Source of the DNA: Rhizobium sp. Q54
GTDB lineage: Bacteria; Pseudomonadota; Alphaproteobacteria; Micropepsales; Micropepsaceae
Assembly: GCA_945860165.1 (NCBI GenBank)
Contig: CAMAPL010000004.1
Location: 1 to 64,000 of the forward strand
Length of the DNA: 64,000 nucleotides
Direction of reading: 5' to 3'
The stretch's first letter is position 1; each line of letters opens with the position of its first letter. Of the stretch, positions 18,950 to 28,106 are shown one piece after another. The position numbers and the translations under genes were made by a program. The notes beneath the pieces were generated by a model. That model worked only from the letters and a program-made list of their open reading frames with translations, had not been told where the DNA came from and searched no databases.

Positions 18950-19584
18950 TGCTCAAACTGTTCTATGCCCCCAACGCCTGCTCGCTGGCACCACATATCG
19001 CCCTGGCGGAAGCGGGCGCCAGCTTCGAGGCGGCGCGCCTGGACCTCAGGGCAGGCGACCAGCGCAAGCCAGACTATCTTGCCGTCAATCCCAAGGGCCG
19101 CGTCCCTGCGTTAGTGATACCGCGCGGCATTTTAACGGAAAATCCCGTCATCCTGGGTTGGATAGCGCAGACCTATCCTGATGCCCGCCTCAAGCCCGAT
19201 GGCGATTTTTTCGCCTTCAGCGAGATGCAATCCTTCAACCTGTATCTGGCAACCACAGTGCATGTCGCCTTCGCGCATTTGTTCCGCGCGGAACGCTGGG
19301 CCGATAGCGATGTGGCCAAGGATGAAATGAGGGCGAAAGTCCCCGCCGCCCTGGCGCAGGTGTTCCGGCTGATCGAGGAACGTTTAAGCGACGGACGCCG
19401 GTGGGTTTGCGGCAGCCAGTACACCGTGGCCGATCCTTATCTATACGTCTTCGCCCGCTGGCTGGAGCGCGACGGCGCCGGAGGCTCGTCCGCCATGCCC
19501 CTGACTCGCGCCCACTGCGCCCGCATGCAGGAACGTTCCGCCGTAAAGCAGATCCTCGCCGCCGAAGGAATTGAACCGGTCTAG
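18949..19584 (+). CDS. Glutathione S-transferase family protein
   Basis: About 211 residues from ATG 18949, whose A is the last base of the prs stop codon. N-terminal thioredoxin-like domain: LKLFYAPNACSLAPHIAL has the Cys-Ser pair of bacterial beta-class GSTs, then NPKGRVPALVIP with the cis-Pro, and TENPVILGWIAQ. A helical C-terminal domain follows with YTVADPYLYVFARWL. It likely conjugates or reduces electrophiles with glutathione; the substrate is unknown. It converges on and overlaps the last bases of the DUF1761 gene. Confidence 0.88.
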   Translation: MLKLFYAPNACSLAPHIALAEAGASFEAARLDLRAGDQRKPDYLAVNPKGRVPALVIPRGILTENPVILGWIAQTYPDARLKPDGDFFAFSEMQSFNLYLATTVHVAFAHLFRAERWADSDVAKDEMRAKVPAALAQVFRLIEERLSDGRRWVCGSQYTVADPYLYVFARWLERDGAGGSSAMPLTRAHCARMQERSAVKQILAAEGIEPV

Positions 19585-19978
19585 GCCAGCGCCATGATCA
19601 CCATGGCTTCGATCACCAGCACCAGGATCCAGTGACCGCCGTCGATCAGGGTGGACATCCAGCTTTGCCCTGGAATTGGTTGTTGACCAGCGTGGCGGTC
19701 TGCATGAAGCCCACCCCCAGGGTCAGGCCCGCGATGGCGCCATGGCCGATCTCCATCACCCCCAGACCGGTCAGAAGCTGGTACAGCACCGCCGCCATCA
19801 CGATCGCGCCCAGCAGCGCCACCGCCATCGGCGTCATGGGCATCTTCTTGTCCTTGCAGTCATCGGGATTCATCCCGTGCGCCCGCTGCCAGGGCTTGCC
19901 CAGGACCGTGTACCAGGCCGCCCCGAACAGCCACCCGGCCAGCCCTGCGGAGCTGATCGCAATGAGTGCACTTTGCAT
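19581..19978 (-). pseudogene. DUF1761 membrane protein, frameshifted
   Basis: The first frame gives MQSALIAISSAGLAGWLFG then AAWYTVLGKPW and two more membrane segments, typical of DUF1761. It then stops early at QFQGKAGCPP. One base further, the other frame continues the family perfectly: SWMSTLIDGGHWILVLVIEA and a short hydrophobic end, stopping at TAG 19583-19581. Adding one A to the run at 19664-19666 (TTT on the plus strand) joins both halves into about 132 residues with four membrane helices. Either a sequencing error or a recent inactivation. The function of DUF1761 is unknown. The 3' end overlaps the GST stop codon. Confidence 0.75.
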
Positions 19979-20120
19979 GGGTTCCCTCCCTATTTTCGGG
20001 CAGGCTAGCACGGCGCAAATCTACGCCAAGCGGCCCGGTTGCAGGCCGGAGCGCCTTCCGCTAAAAGCTCGCTTTTCCGGAAGGCCTAGCGCTTTTTCCG
20101 GGCTGTGAAGGATCAGGAAA

Positions 20121-20864
20121 ATGTTTCAAGTTCAAGAACTTAAGGTGGAAACGCGTGATGGCACGGGCAAGGGACCGGCTTATCAGGCGCGCCTCAAGGG
20201 CCTGATCCCGGCCATCGTCTATGGCGGCACCGGTACGCCCGAGAATGTCAGCGTCGACAGCCGCACCCTAGAGCGCCATGTCGAGGCCGGCCATTTCCTC
20301 ACCACCCTCTTCCTGCTGGACATCGCCGGCAAGAAGACCCGCGTGATCCCGCGCGACGTGCAGCTGGACCCGGTCAGCGACCGCCCCGTGCATGTCGACT
20401 TCCTGCGCCTGGCCGAAGGCACCACCGTGAAGCTCGACATCCCCGTGCATTTCCACGGCCAGGACGTTTCGCCAGGCCTGAAGAAGGGCGGCGTGCTGAA
20501 CATCGTGCGCCACACCATGCCGCTGTCCTGCCCCGCCGAAAAAATTCCCAACACCATCGAAGTCGATGTCTCCAAGCTGGACATCAACGAGTCGATCCAC
20601 ATCGACAATCTCAACCTACCGGAAGGCGTGAAGGTGTTGCTGCGCGGACGTGACTTCACGATCTGCTCCATCGTCGCGCCGACCAGCGTGATCGAAGAGC
20701 AGCGCGCTGCCGCGGCTGCCGCCTCAGGGCCCGCCGCCGAAGCCGCGCCCGCCGAAGGCGCGCCTGCTGCTGGTGCCGCTGCTGCCGCACCTGCCGCTGG
20801 CGCCAAGCCAGCTGCCGGCGCCAAGCCGGCTGCTGGTGCCAAGCCCACCCCGGCCAAGAAGTAA
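20121..20864 (+). CDS. rplY: 50S ribosomal protein L25 / Ctc family
   Basis: 247 residues. The N-terminal L25 domain binds 5S rRNA (about 1-95, with YQARLKGLIPAIVYGG), and a C-terminal beta domain follows (about 100-195), as in the long Ctc/TL5 form. After that comes a low-complexity tail of about 50 residues rich in Ala, Pro and Lys, including tandem GAKPAA repeats. Such tails are usual in alphaproteobacterial L25. pth follows after 21 bases, a conserved neighbour pair with ychF. Confidence 0.95.
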   Translation: MFQVQELKVETRDGTGKGPAYQARLKGLIPAIVYGGTGTPENVSVDSRTLERHVEAGHFLTTLFLLDIAGKKTRVIPRDVQLDPVSDRPVHVDFLRLAEGTTVKLDIPVHFHGQDVSPGLKKGGVLNIVRHTMPLSCPAEKIPNTIEVDVSKLDINESIHIDNLNLPEGVKVLLRGRDFTICSIVAPTSVIEEQRAAAAAASGPAAEAAPAEGAPAAGAAAAAPAAGAKPAAGAKPAAGAKPTPAKK

Positions 20865-20885
20865 CCGCTGCCGAAAGGGGGCGGC

Positions 20886-21494
20886 ATGGATACGCCGCTT
20901 CTTATCGCCGGCCTCGGCAATCCAGGTTCGCAGTATGCGAAGAACCGGCACAATGCCGGTTTCATCGTCGCGGATGAACTGCACGCGCATTACAGGTTCG
21001 GTCCCTGGAAGACGAAGTTCGAAGGGCTTTTGTCGGAAGGTTCGCTGGCGGGCCGCAAGACCTGGCTACTGAAACCCCAGACCTTCATGAATCTCAGCGG
21101 CGACAGCGTCGGCCCGGCGCTGCGCTTCTTCAAGCTGCCGCTGGAATCGCTGGTGGTGGTCCATGACGAGATCGACCTGGCCGCCGGCAAGCTGAAGGTT
21201 AAGACCGGCGGCGGCGATGCCGGACAGAATGGGTTGCGCTCCATCAGCGCCACCTGCGGCGCCAACTATCGCCGGGTGCGGCTGGGCATCGGCCATCCCG
21301 GCGACAAGGAACGGGTCACCGGCCATGTGCTGCAAAATTTCAGCAAGGACGACATCGCCTGGCTGAAGCCGTTGGTGGACGCGATGGTCGAGGCGGCGCC
21401 GCTGCTGGCCAAGAACGACGATGCCGGCTTCATGAGCAGGGTGGCGCTGCAGCTCGCGCCGCCCAAAGATCCAAAGAAGAAAGACACAGAGTAA
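20886..21494 (+). CDS. pth: Peptidyl-tRNA hydrolase
   Basis: A 202-residue enzyme that frees tRNA from drop-off peptidyl-tRNAs. Conserved N-terminal AGLGNPGSQYAKNRHNAGF carries the catalytic His20-equivalent. KPQTFMNLSGDSV, VVHDEIDLAAG and GGGDAGQNGLRS are intact. Length is normal. The start ATG follows a GGGGGC stretch. The stop codon TAA shares its last base with the ychF start (TAATG), so the two are coupled. Confidence 0.97.
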   Translation: MDTPLLIAGLGNPGSQYAKNRHNAGFIVADELHAHYRFGPWKTKFEGLLSEGSLAGRKTWLLKPQTFMNLSGDSVGPALRFFKLPLESLVVVHDEIDLAAGKLKVKTGGGDAGQNGLRSISATCGANYRRVRLGIGHPGDKERVTGHVLQNFSKDDIAWLKPLVDAMVEAAPLLAKNDDAGFMSRVALQLAPPKDPKKKDTE

Positions 21495-22591
21495 TGGGTT
21501 TCAAATGCGGCATCGTCGGCCTGCCCAATGTCGGCAAGTCGACTCTATTCAACGCCCTGACGCAGACCGCGGCGGCACAGGCAGCCAACTATCCCTTCTG
21601 CACCATCGAGCCCAATGTCGGCGACGTGGCGGTGCCCGATCCGCGCCTGGAAACTCTGGCCGCCATCGCCGGCTCGCAGGAGATCATTCCCACCCGCATC
21701 ACCTTTGTCGACATTGCCGGCCTGGTGCGCGGCGCCTCCAAGGGCGAAGGGCTGGGCAACCAGTTCCTCGCCAACATCCGCGAAGTCGATGCCGTGGCCC
21801 ATGTTCTGCGCTGCTTTGAGGACGACGACATCACCCATGTTGAAGGCAAGATCGATCCGGTGTCCGACGCCGAAACGGTGGAAACCGAGCTGATGCTGGC
21901 AGACTTGGAAAGCCTGGAAAAACGTATCAAGCCGCTGGAGAAGAAAGCCAATAGCGGCGAGAAGGAAGCCAAGGAACAACTGGCGCTGATGATGAAGGCC
22001 GTGGTGCTGCTGCGCGAAGGCAAGCCCGCCCGGAGAGCCGAACTGGTACCGGAAGAACGCGGCCCCTATAGCCAGCTCGGCCTGATGACCGCCAAGCCGG
22101 TGCTGTATGTCTGCAATGTCGAGGAAGCTTCAGCGGCAACCGGCAACGCGATTTCCGCCAAGGTCGAAGCCATGGCGAAAGCCGAAGGCGCGCGCAGTGT
22201 GGTGATCTCGGCCAAGATCGAGGAAGATATCGCGCAAATGCCCAGCACCGACCGTCCCGACTTCCTGGAAAGCCTCGGACTGAAAGAGCCCGGCCTCAAC
22301 CGCCTGATCCGCACTGGTTACGAATTACTGGGGCTTCTCACCTTCTTCACGGTGGGGCCGAAGGAAGCCCGCGCCTGGACCGTGACCAAGGGCTCGAAGG
22401 GGCCGCAGGCCGCCGGCGTGATCCATACCGATTTCGAGCAGGGCTATATCCGCGCCGAAACCATCGCCTATCCCGACTATATTGCGGGCAAGGGCGAATC
22501 CGGTGCGCGCGAGGCCGGCAAGTTCCGGCTGGAAGGCAAGGAGTATGTCGTCGCCGATGGCGACGTGATGCACTTCCGGTTCAACAATTAG
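21494..22591 (+). CDS. ychF: Redox/ribosome-associated ATPase YchF (Obg superfamily)
   Basis: A 365-residue OLA1/YchF P-loop protein. G1 reads GLPNVGKST (about 8-16) and G3 DIAGLV. The G4 position differs from the GTP-specific NKxD, consistent with the known ATP preference of YchF. A coiled-coil insert (about 130-200) and a C-terminal TGS domain (about 280-362) are present. It binds ribosomes and affects oxidative-stress responses in model bacteria. It is translated together with pth. Confidence 0.96.
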   Translation: MGFKCGIVGLPNVGKSTLFNALTQTAAAQAANYPFCTIEPNVGDVAVPDPRLETLAAIAGSQEIIPTRITFVDIAGLVRGASKGEGLGNQFLANIREVDAVAHVLRCFEDDDITHVEGKIDPVSDAETVETELMLADLESLEKRIKPLEKKANSGEKEAKEQLALMMKAVVLLREGKPARRAELVPEERGPYSQLGLMTAKPVLYVCNVEEASAATGNAISAKVEAMAKAEGARSVVISAKIEEDIAQMPSTDRPDFLESLGLKEPGLNRLIRTGYELLGLLTFFTVGPKEARAWTVTKGSKGPQAAGVIHTDFEQGYIRAETIAYPDYIAGKGESGAREAGKFRLEGKEYVVADGDVMHFRFNN

Positions 22592-22594
22592 CCA

Positions 22595-22702
22595 CTCACC
22601 ATGGGCGGCCTTGAGCCGCCCATCCAGTGCGCACAGCACGGCATAAAAATGGCACGAAGCACGCGGCTCTGGATGGCCGGGCCAAGCCCGGCCATGGAGA
22701 GA
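22595..22702. repeat. Dispersed palindromic repeat family B, copy 1
   Basis: Begins CTCACCATGGGCGGCC, has GAGCCGCCCATCCAG, then CTCTGGATGGCCGGG and CCGGCCATGGAGAG. Inverted arms are therefore nested: CCATGGGCGG/CCGCCCAT and CATCCAG/CTGGATG. Related copies are at 49915-50056 and 61967-62086. It lies between the converging ends of ychF and the aldolase/SDR gene and probably forms a terminator-like stem. Confidence 0.7.
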
Positions 22703-22705
22703 TAG

Positions 22706-24763
22706 TTACCGCATACTCGCTTCGATATTGCCGCCGTCCACGGTGACAACCGCTGCCGTAGTCTTGGAGGCCGTGGCGAGATAGACGAACGCATCGGCCA
22801 CGTCTTCCGCCGTCACTTCGCGCTTCAAGAGATTGCCACTCATATAGTCGGTCTCGGAAACACCGCGCGCCTTGGAGCGCACCGCCACCATCTCGTCGGT
22901 GAGCAGGCCGGAACGGATACGGTCGGCATTGACCGCATTGGCGCGAATGCCGTCCTTGCCGTGATCTAGCGCATATTGCTTGACTAGGAACAGGGTCGCC
23001 GCCTTGGGCAGGCCATAGGGGCCGAAATCCTTGCCAGGATTGACCGCCTGCTTTGAGGTGTTGAACAAAAGGCAGCCGAAGGTGCCTTGGGCCAGCATGA
23101 TGCGCGTGGCGTTCTGGGCCACCGCCTGATGGGCCCAGAAATTCAGCTCAAAGCTTTTGCGCAGGACCTCGTCATCGACATGACCGATGGCGCCCTGCCA
23201 GGCCGCACCCGCATTCGACACCACGATATCGACGCCGCCAAAAGCCGAAACCACGGCGTCAAACGCCGCGCGCACGCTTTTGGGATCGGTGACATCGCAC
23301 GCAACCGCCAGCGACTTGGCGCCGATCTTCTTGACCACGGCTTTGGCCGCGTCCAGGTCGCGGTCAAGGATGGCGACTTCCGCGCCTTCCTTGGCCATGG
23401 CGCGCGCCGTAGCCGCGCCAATGCCAGAACCGCCGCCGGTGATCACCGCCACCTGGCGGGCCAGAGACTTCTCGTTCGACTTGCCCAGCTTGGCCTGTTC
23501 CAGCGACCAGTATTCCACTTCGAACATGTCGAATTCGCTGATGCTGCGATATTCACCCATCGCCTCGGCGTCGGTGATGACGGCCACGGCATTCTCGGCA
23601 ATGTCGGCGGCGATGGCGGCATCCTTGGCGGTGGCGCCAATGCCGAACATGCCCACACCTGGCACCAGAATCACGCGCGGCAGCGGGTCCAGCTCCTTTT
23701 TCTTCACCGGGCTTTTTTCATTGTTCACTTCGAAATAGCGGTGATAGTGGGTGACATAGGCGTCGACCGCCGCGTGCACGTCCTTGGACCATTGCTCCAG
23801 CTTGCCGATTTCCGGCACCGGCACGATCACCGGCCAGTTCTTGGTGCGGATGGTATGGTCCGGCGTCACCACACCGACCTGGCTGTAGCGCGCCAGCTCC
23901 GCGCCGTTCACATAGGCGAGGATCTGCGGATTGGTGCGGAAGTCCAGGATCTGGCGCTTGGCGGTTCCGGCCAGCGCATTCTTTTCAATCGCCACCGCGC
24001 CACGCAGGATCGGCGCGATTTCTGGCAGCGAGGCAAGATTGGACGGCAGCTTGGCGGGAACCAGCGTCTTGCGACGCAGCTTCAACCGCTCTTCGGCCAT
24101 GGTGACGAACTCGATCATCCGCTCATAGGCCTGCGTCGCCGTCTCGCCCATGGTGAAGATGCCATGCTGCAGCAGGATCAGACCTTCCGCCTTGGGATGC
24201 TTGTCGAACACTTCGGCGACAGCCTTGGCCAACGCGAATCCCGGAATCGTGTAGGGCACATAGGCGACGCGGTCGCCATAGACTTCTTGCACCAGCGCCT
24301 TGTTGTCGGGCTGGTCGGTCAGCGCCAGCACGGCGGTGGAATGGACATGGTCGATGAACTTGTGCGGTAGGAAGGCGTGCAGCAGCGTTTCCACCGACGG
24401 ATTGGGCGAGGAGGAGTCCAGCAGGTTGATGCGCTGGAAGTTCACCATGTCCTCGTCGGACAGCTTGTCAAGCTTGCGCAGCTTGCGTAGCGGTTCCAGC
24501 CGCACGGCGGGCAGGCCCACCGGCTCGATCACGCCCATGTCCCAGCCCGAGCCCTTGATGCAGATCACACCCACATCTTCGCCCAGCATATCCTTCATCG
24601 TGGTCTTGACAGAAGTGTTGCCGCCGCCATGCAGCACCATCCTGGGGTCACTGCCCAGAAGGCGCGTGGTGTAGGTGCGCACCGCCAGATCCGCGTTGAC
24701 GCCTTTGGGCGCGTAACGGGTGATGAAATCCTGCGCGTCTTTGTCGGACCAGCTCGACTTCAT
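22706..24763 (-). CDS. Bifunctional class II aldolase / short-chain dehydrogenase
   Basis: 685 residues, two fused enzymes. The class II aldolase (about 1-420) has HGGGNTSVK, a glutamate in PSVETLLHA (Glu125) and the zinc ligands HVH (His139, His141) and QHG (His200). The SDR (about 440-685) has TGGGSGIG, DVTDP, NAGAAW and catalytic YGLPK. This architecture is usually named rhamnulose-1-phosphate aldolase/lactaldehyde dehydrogenase (RhaD of rhizobia). Here it lies 7 bases after mtnA in a set with mtnP and apt, and no rhamnose genes are near. A 5-methylthioribulose- or 5-deoxyribulose-1-phosphate substrate is therefore plausible (inference). Length and domains are intact. Confidence 0.88.
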   Translation of the reverse strand: MKSSWSDKDAQDFITRYAPKGVNADLAVRTYTTRLLGSDPRMVLHGGGNTSVKTTMKDMLGEDVGVICIKGSGWDMGVIEPVGLPAVRLEPLRKLRKLDKLSDEDMVNFQRINLLDSSSPNPSVETLLHAFLPHKFIDHVHSTAVLALTDQPDNKALVQEVYGDRVAYVPYTIPGFALAKAVAEVFDKHPKAEGLILLQHGIFTMGETATQAYERMIEFVTMAEERLKLRRKTLVPAKLPSNLASLPEIAPILRGAVAIEKNALAGTAKRQILDFRTNPQILAYVNGAELARYSQVGVVTPDHTIRTKNWPVIVPVPEIGKLEQWSKDVHAAVDAYVTHYHRYFEVNNEKSPVKKKELDPLPRVILVPGVGMFGIGATAKDAAIAADIAENAVAVITDAEAMGEYRSISEFDMFEVEYWSLEQAKLGKSNEKSLARQVAVITGGGSGIGAATARAMAKEGAEVAILDRDLDAAKAVVKKIGAKSLAVACDVTDPKSVRAAFDAVVSAFGGVDIVVSNAGAAWQGAIGHVDDEVLRKSFELNFWAHQAVAQNATRIMLAQGTFGCLLFNTSKQAVNPGKDFGPYGLPKAATLFLVKQYALDHGKDGIRANAVNADRIRSGLLTDEMVAVRSKARGVSETDYMSGNLLKREVTAEDVADAFVYLATASKTTAAVVTVDGGNIEASMR

Positions 24764-24769
24764 GGAACT

Positions 24770-25852
24770 TTATTCCTTGGGAAAAAGGCTGCGTAAGCCT
24801 TCGGGGGTGGCGGCACAAGTGCCGCGTTCGGTGATCAGGCCCGTAACCAACCGCGCCGGGGTGACGTCGAAGCCCGGATTGGCGGCGCCGCTGCCGGGGG
24901 CGGCGATGTCCATAATGGCCACGGTTCCATCGGCCATGCGGCCGGTCATTTTCAGCACTTCGTCGGCGCTGCGTTCCTCGATCGGAATGTCACGCCCCTC
25001 CGCAATGGTCCAGTCGATGGTTGAACTGGGCAGTGCCACATAGAAGGGAACATCATTGTCCTTCGCCGCCAGCGCCTTGAGATAGGTGCCGATCTTGTTG
25101 GCGACATCGCCATTGGCGGTGACGCGGTCGGTGCCGACGATCACCATATCGACCTCGCCCTGCTGCATGTAATGGCCGCCGGCATTGTCGGCCAGGATGG
25201 TGTGCGCGACGCCATGGCCGCCCAGCTCGAAAGCGGTCAGCGAGGCACCCTGGTTGCGCGGCCGGGTCTCGTCGACCCAGACATGCAGTTCAGTGCCTTC
25301 GTCATGCGCCAGATAGATCGGCGCCAGGGCAGTGCCGTAGTCCACTGTCGCCAGCCAGCCGGCATTGCAATGGGTGAGGATATTGAGCTTCTGCCCCAGC
25401 TTCCTGGCCGCGATTTCGCGAATGATCTTCAACCCGTTCATGCCGATGGCCTGGCTCATCGCCACATCCTCGTCGGCGATGGCGGCTGCTTCCCGCCAGG
25501 CCAGGGCAGCGCGTTCGGCGCGCGGGCGGTTTCGCAGGGCGTCGCACATGCGTTTCAGGGCCCAGCGCAGGTTGATCGCGGTGGGCCGGGTTTCCGCCAG
25601 CATGTCATGAATCTTGGACAGGCTCTCGTCCGACCCATCCTCGCGCATCGCCAGCGCTAGGCCATAGGCCGCCACCGCGCCGATCAACGGCGCGCCGCGG
25701 GTCTGCATGGTGACAATCGCGTGCGCGGCCGCTTCCGCATTGCGCAAGGTCAAGGTGGCGAATTCGTGCGGCAGCTTGGTCTGGTCGATGATACCGAAGG
25801 CATCCTCGCCGATGGGCCAGACGGATCGGTAATGCTTGCCGTGGATTTTCAT
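24770..25852 (-). CDS. mtnA: Methylthioribose-1-phosphate isomerase
   Basis: 360 residues from [13 protein letters not shown]; an extension of 17 residues to 25903 falls in a repeat and is rejected. The eIF2B-alpha-like fold shows [14 protein letters not shown], catalytic Cys in [11 protein letters not shown] and catalytic Asp in [18 protein letters not shown]. It converts methylthioribose 1-phosphate (or 5-deoxyribose 1-phosphate) to the ribulose form. None of the standard mtnB, mtnC or mtnD salvage genes lies next to it; the aldolase/SDR gene follows instead. Between it and the upstream GST-like gene is a 160-base gap with a family A repeat. Confidence 0.95.
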   Translation of the reverse strand: MKIHGKHYRSVWPIGEDAFGIIDQTKLPHEFATLTLRNAEAAAHAIVTMQTRGAPLIGAVAAYGLALAMREDGSDESLSKIHDMLAETRPTAINLRWALKRMCDALRNRPRAERAALAWREAAAIADEDVAMSQAIGMNGLKIIREIAARKLGQKLNILTHCNAGWLATVDYGTALAPIYLAHDEGTELHVWVDETRPRNQGASLTAFELGGHGVAHTILADNAGGHYMQQGEVDMVIVGTDRVTANGDVANKIGTYLKALAAKDNDVPFYVALPSSTIDWTIAEGRDIPIEERSADEVLKMTGRMADGTVAIMDIAAPGSGAANPGFDVTPARLVTGLITERGTCAATPEGLRSLFPKE

Positions 25853-25872
25853 TTTTTCTTCTTGACCTTTCC

Positions 25873-26002
25873 TGTCATTCCCGGCCGAGCGTTGCTCTGG
25901 CAACGCGAGGGGAAGGGAAAGCAGGTCTTAAAACAGAACTGCTTATGCCGCCGCCCCCTTCCCTCGCGTGAAGCTGACACTTCTCGCTCGCCGGGGATGA
26001 CA
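25873..26002. repeat. Dispersed palindromic repeat family A, copy 2
   Basis: Starts TGTCATTCCCGGCCGAG and ends CTCGCCGGGGATGACA. Inner blocks GGGGAAGGGAAAGC and CCCCCTTCCCTCGCG match copy 1 at 13197-13330. It sits between the GST-like gene and mtnA inside a co-directional gene set and may reduce or process the message there. Confidence 0.75.
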
Positions 26003-26012
26003 AGCTGCATTC

Positions 26013-26609
26013 TTATGGCTGCGCTGGCCCGGTGGCCTTCATGGACGGGTACTCGCAGAATTTCGCGTACCAACCTGCCAATCTGGGACGAGAACTCTTC
26101 CAATCAAGATCGAGCATGCGGAAATCGAGATAACCCAAGGCGCAGCCCACCGCGATTTCGCCGATTGAGGGATCCTCGGCGTAGGTGGCGCGCTCCAGAA
26201 CGTCCAATGTCGCCATTACCGCCGCCATGTGCCGAGCCCGCATCGCTTCATTTATCGGCTGCTGGCGGCCTTCGATCATCCAGGCCACTGCCGCATCGGC
26301 CAGGCCATCGCCCAGCGCCTGCAGCCCCAGCGTCTTCCAGCGCCGGCTGTCTTCTTTCCAGATGCTGTTGTTGGGAAAGAATTTCCCGCCGCCGGCATGG
26401 TTGAGATATTCGCAGATCACCGGACTGTCGATCAGCACCGAGCCGTCATCCAGGATCAGCGCCGGTATCTTGCCCAACGGATTGATGCGGCGGAATTCCG
26501 GGTCCTGCATCGGCAGGGTAAGGATTTCTTCCAGCTTCAACGACAGCTCATGCGCGATCACCCGGCATTTGCGCGCGAAGGGTGAAGCGACATTGGTGTA
26601 AAGCTTCAC
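26013..26609 (-). CDS. Glutathione S-transferase-like protein
   Basis: 198 residues. The N-terminal thioredoxin-like domain is YTNVASPFARKCRVIAHEL, then NPLGKIPALILDDGSVLIDS with the cis-Pro and the Asp-Ser glutathione-binding pair. The helical C-terminal domain contains SIGEIAVGCALGYLDFR. SPFARK resembles the Ser-Pro-Phe active site of zeta/omega-like bacterial GSTs (YfcF/YibF type). It begins 2 bases after the apt stop, so it is likely co-transcribed with mtnP and apt. A role in handling reactive aldehydes of that pathway is speculation. Confidence 0.85.
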   Translation of the reverse strand: MKLYTNVASPFARKCRVIAHELSLKLEEILTLPMQDPEFRRINPLGKIPALILDDGSVLIDSPVICEYLNHAGGGKFFPNNSIWKEDSRRWKTLGLQALGDGLADAAVAWMIEGRQQPINEAMRARHMAAVMATLDVLERATYAEDPSIGEIAVGCALGYLDFRMLDLDWKSSRPRLAGWYAKFCEYPSMKATGPAQP

Positions 26610-26611
26610 GC

Positions 26612-27139
26612 TCAGTGTCCTTCAAACGCGACCAGCGCCGTCACCGGCTTGCCGATGGCGCGCAGCTTGTCGGCGCCGCCCAGTTCGGGCAAGTCGATGA
26701 CAAAGGAACAGCCGATGATATTGGCCCCGGCCCGCTCCAGCAGGCGGATGCCGGCAAAGGCGGTGCCGCCGGTGGCGATCAGGTCGTCCACCAGAAGAAC
26801 CCGCTCGCCCTTTTCCAGGGCGTCGACATGAATCTCAATCCGGTCCCGGCCATATTCCAGGTCGTAATCCTCGCCGATCACGGTATGGGGCAGCTTGCCC
26901 TTCTTCCGCAGCGGAATGAATCCGACCGAAAGCTGATGCGCCACCGCGCCGCCCAGGATGAAGCCGCGCGCTTCCAGGCCGGCGACCTTGTCGATCTTCA
27001 GGCCCGCATAGGGCTGCACCATCTGGTCCACCGCGCTGCGGAAGGCGCGCGGATTGCCCAGAAGGGTGGTGATGTCACGGAACATGATTCCGGGCTTGGG
27101 ATAGTCAGGGATAGTGCGAATCGCAGCTTTGAAATCCAT
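26612..27139 (-). CDS. apt: Adenine phosphoribosyltransferase
   Basis: 175 residues from [17 protein letters not shown]; the longer frame adds 18 non-conserved residues. It joins adenine and PRPP to give AMP. Family segments are [22 protein letters not shown], and the PRPP loop [14 protein letters not shown] (about 114-127). It follows mtnP by 4 bases. MtnP releases adenine from methylthioadenosine, so this enzyme would recover it directly. Confidence 0.96.
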   Translation of the reverse strand: MDFKAAIRTIPDYPKPGIMFRDITTLLGNPRAFRSAVDQMVQPYAGLKIDKVAGLEARGFILGGAVAHQLSVGFIPLRKKGKLPHTVIGEDYDLEYGRDRIEIHVDALEKGERVLLVDDLIATGGTAFAGIRLLERAGANIIGCSFVIDLPELGGADKLRAIGKPVTALVAFEGH

Positions 27140-27143
27140 GGTC

Positions 27144-28028
27144 TTAAGCCTTCTTGAGTACGCGGCCGGCCACCGCATCCAGTTTCGCCGCAAGCGCGCC
27201 GTCGCGCTTGTCGGGCGCGGTGATCAGCGCGAAATCCAGCACCGTTTCCGGATGGTCCGGACAGGTCGAAGGCTGGCGCTGCGGTCCCAGCTTGGGCGCC
27301 ACCGCCATGATCAGTTTCCTGGCATTAGCGGCATTATGGTGCATCACCTTGATCACCGCGTCCACGGTCACATTCTCGTGCGCGTCGTGCCAGCAATCGA
27401 AATCGGTCACCATCGAGACGATGGCGTAAGGCAGCTCGGCCTCGCGCGCCAGCTTGGCTTCCGGCATCGCGGTCATGCCGATCACGCTGCAGCCCCAGCT
27501 GCGATAGAGGAAGCTTTCGGCGCGGGTGGAGAATTGCGGGCCTTCCATGCAGATATAGGTACCGCCTTCGCTGTGCGCGATCTTCTCCTCGCGCGCCACC
27601 TCGACCAATGCGCCTGACAGGCGCGGACACACTGGGTGGGCCATGGGGACATGGGCGACAAAGCCGGGACCGAAGAAGCTCTTTTCGCGGGCGAAGGTGC
27701 GGTCGATGAACTGGTCCGCCATCACGAAGGTGCCGGGCGGCAGTTCCTCTTTCAGCGAACCGCAGGCCGAGACCGAAATCACATCGGTGACGCCGATCCG
27801 CTTCAGGGCGTCGACATTGGCGCGGTAGTTGATCGAGCTGGGGGTCTGGATATGGCCACGGCCGTGGCGCGGCAGGAACACAAGGTCCACGCCATGGAAG
27901 GTGCCGGTCAGAAGCTGGTCGGACGGCTCGCCCCACGGGCTTTTGACCGTCTGCCACTTGGCGTTTTCCAGCCCGGGAATCTCGTAAACGCCGGAACCAC
28001 CAATGATGCCGAGAACCGTTTTGGCCAT
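27144..28028 (-). CDS. mtnP: S-methyl-5'-thioadenosine phosphorylase
   Basis: 294 residues from [16 protein letters not shown]. It cleaves 5'-methylthioadenosine with phosphate to adenine and methylthioribose 1-phosphate. Family motifs are the phosphate loop [34 protein letters not shown], and [16 protein letters not shown] with [17 protein letters not shown]. Two in-frame ATGs exist (28043 and 28028). Both are within or just after the U-tract of a strong hairpin that ends the pet message, and neither has a clear Shine-Dalgarno. The conserved N-terminus favours 28028. Confidence 0.94.
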   Translation of the reverse strand: MAKTVLGIIGGSGVYEIPGLENAKWQTVKSPWGEPSDQLLTGTFHGVDLVFLPRHGRGHIQTPSSINYRANVDALKRIGVTDVISVSACGSLKEELPPGTFVMADQFIDRTFAREKSFFGPGFVAHVPMAHPVCPRLSGALVEVAREEKIAHSEGGTYICMEGPQFSTRAESFLYRSWGCSVIGMTAMPEAKLAREAELPYAIVSMVTDFDCWHDAHENVTVDAVIKVMHHNAANARKLIMAVAPKLGPQRQPSTCPDHPETVLDFALITAPDKRDGALAAKLDAVAGRVLKKA

Positions 28029-28029
28029 G

Positions 28030-28059
28030 AAAAAAGGCGCCATCTTTAAAGACGGCGCC
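28030..28059 (-). terminator. Terminator after petC, abutting the mtnP start
   Basis: On the minus strand the RNA folds as GGCGCCGUCUU/AAGAUGGCGCC with one G-U pair, followed by six U (28035-28030) and C, then the mtnP AUG at 28028. This is a textbook intrinsic terminator for petABC, with an unusual position one nucleotide before the next start codon. Confidence 0.8.
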
Positions 28060-28106
28060 CTTTTAGCATTTCAGGTCCCGGGGGCAATGCCTCCGAAATA
28101 TGACGT

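Noticed and set aside
23087-24370. 427-codon open frame on the plus strand
   Set aside because: Antisense shadow of the aldolase/SDR gene, without any motif.
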